Below are positions 6,101 through 9,675 of a stretch of DNA of 9,675 nucleotides, one piece after another; position 1 is the first letter of the stretch; each line of letters begins with the position of its first letter. The notes below the pieces were generated by a model. That model had not been told where the DNA came from. It searched no databases and saw nothing but the letters and a program-made list of their open reading frames with translations. The DNA comes from JBCBJZ01 sp038522635 (GTDB lineage: Bacteria > Pseudomonadota > Alphaproteobacteria > Rhizobiales > Hyphomicrobiaceae). The translations under genes and the position numbers were made by a program. Location of the stretch: the NCBI GenBank assembly GCA_038522635.1, contig JBCBJZ010000138.1, positions 1 through 9,675 of the forward strand, written 5' to 3'.

Positions 6101-8533
6101 ATGATGCCGACGTCGCACGCGCAGGGGGATCGGCAAACAGGGCAGACCCAACGTATGCCTACGTTGCGCACTATTCGGGCGAGGGGCATCCGGCTCGCAC
6201 TTTTGCTGCTTTTGGTAGCAGCGCCAGCAGCTGGATTGAACAGTTTCGCATTCACCTCGGGAGCCGCTGCGCAAAGCAGCGCCATTCGCGATATTCGCGT
6301 GAGCGGGAACCGCCGCGTGGAAGCGGAGACCGTGCGCTCCTATCTTCAATTCTCTGTCGGTGATCGGTACGACCCCTTCCAGGTCGACCAATCGCTGCAA
6401 TCGCTGTACGCGACCGGCTTGTTCCGTGATGTGCGGATCGAGCGGCGCGGCGCGACCGTTGTTGTCGTGGTCATCGAGAACCCGGTGATCAACAAGGTCG
6501 TGTTCGAGGGTAACGATGAGGTTGAGGACAAGTCGCTTGCGACCGAAGTCCAGCTCAAGTCGCGCTCGATTTACACACGCGCTCGCGTCCAAGCCGACGT
6601 GCAGCGCATCCTTGACCTTTATCGTCGTCAAGGCCAATACGCCGCGACCGTCGAGCCGAAGATCATTCAGCTTGAGCACAACCGCGTGAACCTCGTCTTC
6701 GAGATCACCGAGGGCAATGCGACGAAGGTCAAGAGCATCAATTTCATCGGCAACCGCGCCTTCAGCGACAGTCAGCTTCGCGACATCATTACGACGACGC
6801 AGAAGAGCTGGCTCGATTTTCTGAAGAGCGGTGCGGCGATCTACGATCCCGACCGGCTGAACCTCGATCGCGAGCTGCTGCGGCAGTACTATTTGAAGAA
6901 CGGCTATGCAGACGCACGGATCGTCTCGGCGGTTGCCGATCTTGACCGCGATGGCTCGGGCTTCTTCATCACCTTCACGATTGATGAGGGCGAGCGTTAC
7001 CGGTTCGGCAATGTTGACGTTCTGTCGAAGATTGGCGAAGTCAACGCGGATGATTATCGTGGCGATCTATTGATCGGCTCGGGCGACGTCTTCAACGCCT
7101 CACTGATCGACAAGTCGGTTGAGAAACTGACGCTGGCGGTCTCCGGCCGCGGTTACGCCTTTGCTCGCGTCCGTCCTCGCGCTGAGCGCGATCCGATCAG
7201 TCGCACGATTTCAATCGTCTTCGAGATCGGCGAAGGGCCACGTGTCTACATCGAACGGATCAACATTTACGGTAACGTGCGCACGCGCGACTACGTGATC
7301 CGTCGCGAGTTCCGGCTGGTTGAGGGTGATGCCTACAACCCGCTTATGGTGGATCGCGCCAAGAAGCGTCTGCAGGCGTTGGGCTTCTTCAAAAAGGTGA
7401 AGGTCAAGCGGCGGGCTGGTTCTGCGCGTGACCGTGTGGTGCTTGATGTGCACTTGGCCGAACAGTCGACTGGTGAACTCTCGTTCGGCGGTGGTTACTC
7501 GACCAACGAAGGCATCATCGGCGACATCTCGATCACTGAGCGCAACCTCATGGGGCGCGGGCAATTCCTGCGCTTGAAGTTGAGTGGCTCCATTCAGCGC
7601 GCGCAGATTGACCTGAGCTTTACCGAACCGCGCTTCCTTGATCGCAACCTGGCGGCCGGCTTCGATCTGTTCCACAAGGACGTCGATCAATCGTCATCGG
7701 GTTCGTACCGGTTCCGCAAAACGGGTGGCGGCTTGCGGCTTGGCTTCCCGATTGCTGAAAACCTTTGGATGAACACGCGTTACACGCTGTCGCGCGATGA
7801 GATCTACGACGTCGGCAACGAAGCGTCGTTTGCGATCAAACAGGCGGCAGCGGATAACGATGGTGTCGCGTTTACCTCCGCACTCGGCTTCACGGTGGTT
7901 TACGACAAGCGGAACCATCCCAAGAACCCAAACCGCGGCTACTACTTCAACATCGCGTCTGACTTTGCTGGTGCTGGCGGCGACGTGCAGTACTGGCGCA
8001 CGCAGGCCGAAGCGCGCGCGTACTATCCGGTCGCTAAGGGCGTCACCCTCGTGGGTCGGATCATCGGTGGGCACATCGCCGGTTGGGGTGGTGAAGACGT
8101 CCGGTTGATCGACCTGTTCTACAAGGGTGGCGAGACCATCCGTGGCTTCTCAAAGTCTGGCTTCGGTCCGCGTGACGTCCTGACCGGCGATGCGATCGGC
8201 GGCACCACGTGGTACGCCATGACGGCTGAGCTTCGGTTCCCCATTCCGTTCCTGCCGAAGGAATTGGGTATGGGGGCTGCGATCTTTGCCGATGCCGGAT
8301 CGCTGTTTAATGCTGGTGGCAACGCCGAAGCGCTCAACACACAGTGTGTCAACCGGGATCGCACCCTGGGCATCTGCCTGGCTGACAACGACACAATCCG
8401 CGCGTCGGCCGGCTTTGGCATACTGTGGAATTCACCCGTCGGTCCTTTGCGTGCAGACTTCGCATGGGCCCTGCAGAAGGCTACCGAAGACGAAGAACAG
8501 TTCTTCCGCTTCGGCGCTTCTACCAAGTTCTAA
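6101..8533 (+). CDS. bamA: Outer membrane protein assembly factor BamA
   Basis: BamA is the Omp85-family core of the BAM complex, folding beta-barrel proteins into the outer membrane. From ATG 6101 the product is 810 residues. The signal sequence has its hydrophobic core (LALLLLLV) at 32-39 and probable cleavage after AAA near residue 57. Five POTRA domains cover about residues 60-455, with typical segments such as YDPFQVDQSLQSLYATGLF (90-108). A C-terminal 16-strand barrel follows, with the invariant loop-6 RGF motif at 681-683 and a terminal Phe ending the beta-signal (FRFGASTKF). ATG 6101 is preceded at six bases by GAGAGAAG (6087-6094). ATG 6155 (792 residues) gives a more classical short signal peptide but has a weak ribosome-binding site; GTG 6068 is less likely. 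Cys749 and Cys759 lie in a predicted surface loop and could form a disulfide. Confidence 0.97.
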   Translation: MMPTSHAQGDRQTGQTQRMPTLRTIRARGIRLALLLLLVAAPAAGLNSFAFTSGAAAQSSAIRDIRVSGNRRVEAETVRSYLQFSVGDRYDPFQVDQSLQSLYATGLFRDVRIERRGATVVVVVIENPVINKVVFEGNDEVEDKSLATEVQLKSRSIYTRARVQADVQRILDLYRRQGQYAATVEPKIIQLEHNRVNLVFEITEGNATKVKSINFIGNRAFSDSQLRDIITTTQKSWLDFLKSGAAIYDPDRLNLDRELLRQYYLKNGYADARIVSAVADLDRDGSGFFITFTIDEGERYRFGNVDVLSKIGEVNADDYRGDLLIGSGDVFNASLIDKSVEKLTLAVSGRGYAFARVRPRAERDPISRTISIVFEIGEGPRVYIERINIYGNVRTRDYVIRREFRLVEGDAYNPLMVDRAKKRLQALGFFKKVKVKRRAGSARDRVVLDVHLAEQSTGELSFGGGYSTNEGIIGDISITERNLMGRGQFLRLKLSGSIQRAQIDLSFTEPRFLDRNLAAGFDLFHKDVDQSSSGSYRFRKTGGGLRLGFPIAENLWMNTRYTLSRDEIYDVGNEASFAIKQAAADNDGVAFTSALGFTVVYDKRNHPKNPNRGYYFNIASDFAGAGGDVQYWRTQAEARAYYPVAKGVTLVGRIIGGHIAGWGGEDVRLIDLFYKGGETIRGFSKSGFGPRDVLTGDAIGGTTWYAMTAELRFPIPFLPKELGMGAAIFADAGSLFNAGGNAEALNTQCVNRDRTLGICLADNDTIRASAGFGILWNSPVGPLRADFAWALQKATEDEEQFFRFGASTKF

Positions 8534-8575
8534 CCATCTGATGTCGGCGGTGAGCGCGCCGACCAAACGATCGTG

Positions 8576-8607
8576 GGCGCTCCGCGGCTAAGCGGAGCGC
8601 CTTTTTT
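8576..8607 (+). terminator. Rho-independent terminator after bamA
   Basis: GGCGCTCCGC (8576-8585) and GCGGAGCGCC (8592-8601) form a perfect 10-bp stem with loop GGCTAA, followed by six T (8602-8607). A smaller hairpin without a T-run precedes it at 8543-8563 (GTCGGCG/CGCCGAC). This ends the bamA transcript and shows that nothing downstream is co-transcribed from its promoter by default. Confidence 0.93.
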
Positions 8608-8625
8608 GTTTGCGCTAGAGTTCAT

Positions 8626-8717
8626 CCGCTTCAGGTGGAATCGCCTGAGGCGAAAGATGACGGCAAAACAAAAGGTTAGATGTTGGTTCCGCTTCAATCT
8701 GAAGCGAACCGACTCTA
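8626..8717 (+). repeat. 92-bp dispersed repeat element, copy 1
   Basis: This segment matches the reverse complement of 9546-9637 at 86 of 92 positions with no gaps. It contains two foldable parts. The first is CGCTTCAGGT (8628-8637) with GCCTGAGGCG (8644-8653 approximately). The second is a longer stem whose arms are 8682-8696 and 8700-8713, with one bulged C and a three-base loop. They are joined by an A-rich linker around AAAACAAAAGG. Read on the minus strand, the long hairpin is followed by CCTTTTGTTTTG, so it may terminate the minus-strand gene ending 13 bases away. No coding capacity or transposase is associated. Confidence 0.9.
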
Positions 8718-8725
8718 AAGCGCGG

Positions 8726-9133
8726 TCAGCCTCGGATGCGCCAGAGGAAGCGGCGCACGTAGGAGACGGCACGATCTGAACGCTCGGCGCGAATGTTCGC
8801 GTAAGCGGCATGCTGGGCGCGCTTGATCTCGCTGTACTCGTTGTAGGCCAGCCATCCATCGCGCAGGGCCTGGCGCCGCATACGGGCGATGTCGCGTTGC
8901 TGCCGCTTCAGCGCGCGGTACTCGCGCCGGGTCAGATCACCGCGGAAGCGGCCCTGCTCGATCAACCGCGCGTGGAAGGCCATGTTGCTGGCGACACGCT
9001 CAAGCCGCTTGCTGGAGATGTTCGCAGCGGCGGGGTGCGCGGTGGTGGCTAAGATTGTGAAGGCAACGGCTGCTGCCACGGCTGCCGCGGCGATGCCGGC
9101 AGTATGACCGATTGGTTTCAACATCGAAGTCAT
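8726..9133 (-). CDS. Small secreted arginine-rich protein of unknown function
   Basis: The 135-residue product begins with a Sec-type signal: a hydrophobic Ala/Val-rich stretch at residues 13-30 and probable cleavage after HPAAA near residue 37. The mature part is about 98 residues with 22 Arg and a strongly positive charge, predicted almost wholly helical, with no Cys and no membrane segment. Two helix-turn units can be seen, around GDLTRREYRALKRQQ and DGWLAYNEYSEIKRAQ. Their G/D-x-L-x-x-x-E-Y pattern resembles small secreted bacterial proteins of unknown function with repeated (S/D)GxLT-x-x-E helices. The start is ATG 9133, because AAAGGAG (9142-9148) lies eight bases upstream; ATG 9265 lacks this and would bury the signal. 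It is convergent with bamA and lies between inverted repeat copies. A periplasmic or surface role is inferred from the signal only. Confidence 0.8.
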   Translation of the reverse strand: MTSMLKPIGHTAGIAAAAVAAAVAFTILATTAHPAAANISSKRLERVASNMAFHARLIEQGRFRGDLTRREYRALKRQQRDIARMRRQALRDGWLAYNEYSEIKRAQHAAYANIRAERSDRAVSYVRRFLWRIRG

Positions 9134-9141
9134 CGTCGTTT

Positions 9142-9148
9142 CTCCTTT
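9142..9148 (-). promoter_or_regulatory. Ribosome-binding site of the small secreted protein gene
   Basis: On the minus strand AAAGGAG lies eight bases before ATG 9133. It fixes the start and is the best evidence that this short frame is really translated. Confidence 0.8.
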
Positions 9149-9152
9149 GGAA

Positions 9153-9188
9153 TCATCCGCCTCTTTGGCGAAGCGCCTGAGGTGAAAG
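9153..9188 (+). repeat. Degenerate partial copy of the dispersed repeat
   Basis: This segment shares TCATCCGC (9153-9160) and CGCCTGAGG-GAAAG (9174-9188, one base different) with 8622-8656 of the region around copy 1, at nearly the same internal spacing. About three quarters of aligned bases agree. The second hairpin of the element is missing. It lies in the 5' leader of the small secreted protein gene, just upstream of its ribosome-binding site. Confidence 0.45.
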
Positions 9189-9274
9189 GTGCGCGACCCT
9201 GAAGAGCAGGGGGCGCTGTTTCTCAAGGTTGAAACGATGTTGCCGTAGCGCGATTGAACCGCCACTGAACTGCC

Positions 9275-9280
9275 ATTTTA
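9275..9280 (-). promoter_or_regulatory. Possible -10 element for the small secreted protein gene
   Basis: On the minus strand this reads TAAAAT, five of six bases of the sigma-70 -10 consensus, in a locally A/T-rich patch about 140 bases upstream of ATG 9133. The hexamer 17 bases further upstream (GTGTGA) is a poor -35. The assignment is weak. Confidence 0.25.
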
Positions 9281-9430
9281 GCTTTCGTTCAGGTCGATCA
9301 CACTGCCGTGACGGCTTTGGCGCGCTGGCCCGATGCCCGTTGCCAAGCCAGGTGCGGGCGCGCGCGTGACGACGTGGCGGCATGAGGGCGCTGTGGCCGC
9401 ACGCTGTCATCAGGCGCGCCTCAAAGTGCA

Positions 9431-9500
9431 GAGCAACGTTGGGCGCAACGGCAAGGCGCGCGTGTTGAAGCCGCTGCTTTGCCCTTTGCGCCCGTTGCTC
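9431..9500. repeat. Long imperfect inverted repeat (70-nt stem-loop)
   Basis: Three successive arms pair in order: GAGCAAC (9431-9437) with GTTGCTC (9494-9500), GGGCGCAA (9441-9448) with TTGCGCCC (9486-9493), and GGCAA (9450-9454) with TTGCC (9479-9483). This makes 20 base pairs, interrupted by a GTT bulge and a small internal loop, around a 24-base apical loop. No T-run follows on either strand, so it is not a simple terminator. It does not match the 92-bp repeat. Confidence 0.7.
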
Positions 9501-9512
9501 AGGTCATGCCAA

Positions 9513-9652
9513 CTGAAGCGGCCGAACGCTAAAGCGCAAAAACGCTAGTGTCGGTTCGCTTCAGCTTGAAGCGGAACCGACATCTAACCTTTTGTTTTGC
9601 GGTCATCTTTCGCCTCCGGTGATTCCACCTGAAGCGGCCAAACGCTAAAGCG
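9513..9652 (-). repeat. 24-bp direct repeats bracketing repeat copy 2
   Basis: Positions 9513-9536 and 9629-9652 are identical at 23 of 24 bases, each containing CTGAAGCGGCC and AACGCTAAAGCG. The spacing is 116 bases. The second member overlaps nine bases of repeat copy 2 and covers the stop codon of the gene at the right edge. The simplest reading is that the complete repeat unit is about 116 bp and that a truncated second unit follows it in tandem. Confidence 0.75.
9546..9637 (-). repeat. 92-bp dispersed repeat element, copy 2 (inverted)
   Basis: This is the inverted partner of 8626-8717, with 86 of 92 bases identical. Its long stem is better preserved here: 9550-9563 pairs with 9567-9581 over 14 bp with only one bulged base. 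The shorter stem is 9611-9620 with 9627-9636. Differences from copy 1 fall partly in stems: one turns a G-U pair into a Watson-Crick pair, while another creates a mismatch. Read on the + strand, the long hairpin is followed by ATCTAACCTTTTGTTTTGC, so any terminator activity would face transcripts entering the next gene antisense. Confidence 0.9.
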
Positions 9653-9675
9653 GGATGTTGTCGTGCTTCTTCCAC
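9645..9675 (-). CDS. pccB: C-terminal end of an acyl-CoA carboxylase beta subunit, probably PccB (partial)
   Basis: On the minus strand the last codons read WKKHDNIPL and then TAG at 9647-9645. A basic residue pair, His, and NIPL at the very end is typical of propionyl-CoA carboxylase beta subunits, which transfer the carboxyl group from biotin to propionyl-CoA to make methylmalonyl-CoA. Only nine residues are inside the window, so the call rests on this tail and should be treated as provisional. The gene runs in from beyond 9675 and points towards the repeat copy 2, whose boundary is eight bases from the stop. Confidence 0.55.
   Translation of the reverse strand, partial: WKKHDNIPL

Larger units (their letters stand above)
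9266..9545. other. Non-coding stretch with a long hairpin
   Basis: No frame here looks like a gene. The + frame at 9333-9548 has no ribosome-binding site and runs into the repeat element. The stretch holds a possible minus-strand -10 (9275-9280), a GC-rich segment, the long imperfect hairpin at 9431-9500, and the first member of a 24-bp direct repeat (9513-9536). Confidence 0.6.

Noticed and set aside
9333..9548. A + strand open frame of 71 codons.
   Set aside because: It has no ribosome-binding site, spans the long hairpin and enters the repeat element, so it is unlikely to be translated.
8626..9637. A composite transposon with the 92-bp repeats as terminal inverted repeats.
   Set aside because: There is no transposase or integrase inside, no target-site duplication could be recognised outside the copies, and the repeats have internal hairpins better explained as a dispersed intergenic element.
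1..9675. CRISPR arrays, tRNA, rRNA or phage genes.
   Set aside because: No regularly spaced repeat-spacer array, tRNA-like cloverleaf, rRNA segment or phage-type gene was seen on reading both strands.

Overview
The window is a chromosomal segment of a GC-rich alphaproteobacterium. The evidence is the gene order frr-uppS-cdsA-dxr-rseP-bamA, the single-PDZ RseP of about 384 residues, and coding sequence biased to G or C at third positions. The family cannot be fixed from sequence alone. All six housekeeping genes lie on the + strand and look intact.

Positions 1-285 carry no recognisable gene, only two short palindromes at the very edge and the leader of frr. Positions 286-5783 hold frr (ribosome recycling factor), uppS (undecaprenyl diphosphate synthase), cdsA (CDP-diacylglycerol synthase), dxr (first committed enzyme of the MEP isoprenoid pathway) and rseP (site-2 intramembrane protease). 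These link translation recycling with envelope building: dxr feeds isoprenoid precursors to UppS for the lipid carrier of peptidoglycan, cdsA supplies phospholipid precursor, and rseP acts in membrane proteolysis. cdsA has a 75-residue polar extension ahead of its membrane domain, and dxr may have a similar one, depending on the start used. A strong intrinsic terminator at 5827-5867 closes this block.

Positions 5868-6100 are a regulatory-looking leader with a perfect DnaA-box sequence (5879-5887) and a hairpin (6033-6068). It is followed by bamA (6101-8533), the outer-membrane beta-barrel assembly protein, and a textbook terminator (8576-8607). The skp-lpxD-fabZ-lpxA genes that commonly follow bamA in this class are absent here.

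Positions 8534-9675 are accessory in character. A 92-bp element at 8626-8717 recurs in inverted orientation at 9546-9637 (86 of 92 bases identical), with a degenerate third trace at 9153-9188. Each full copy folds into two hairpins. Between them lies one minus-strand gene (8726-9133) for a small secreted arginine-rich protein of unknown function, and a separate long imperfect hairpin (9431-9500). At the right edge, the last nine codons of a minus-strand gene match the C-terminus typical of propionyl-CoA carboxylase beta subunits (pccB). A 24-bp direct repeat covers its stop codon. No transposase, integrase, tRNA, rRNA or CRISPR array is visible.
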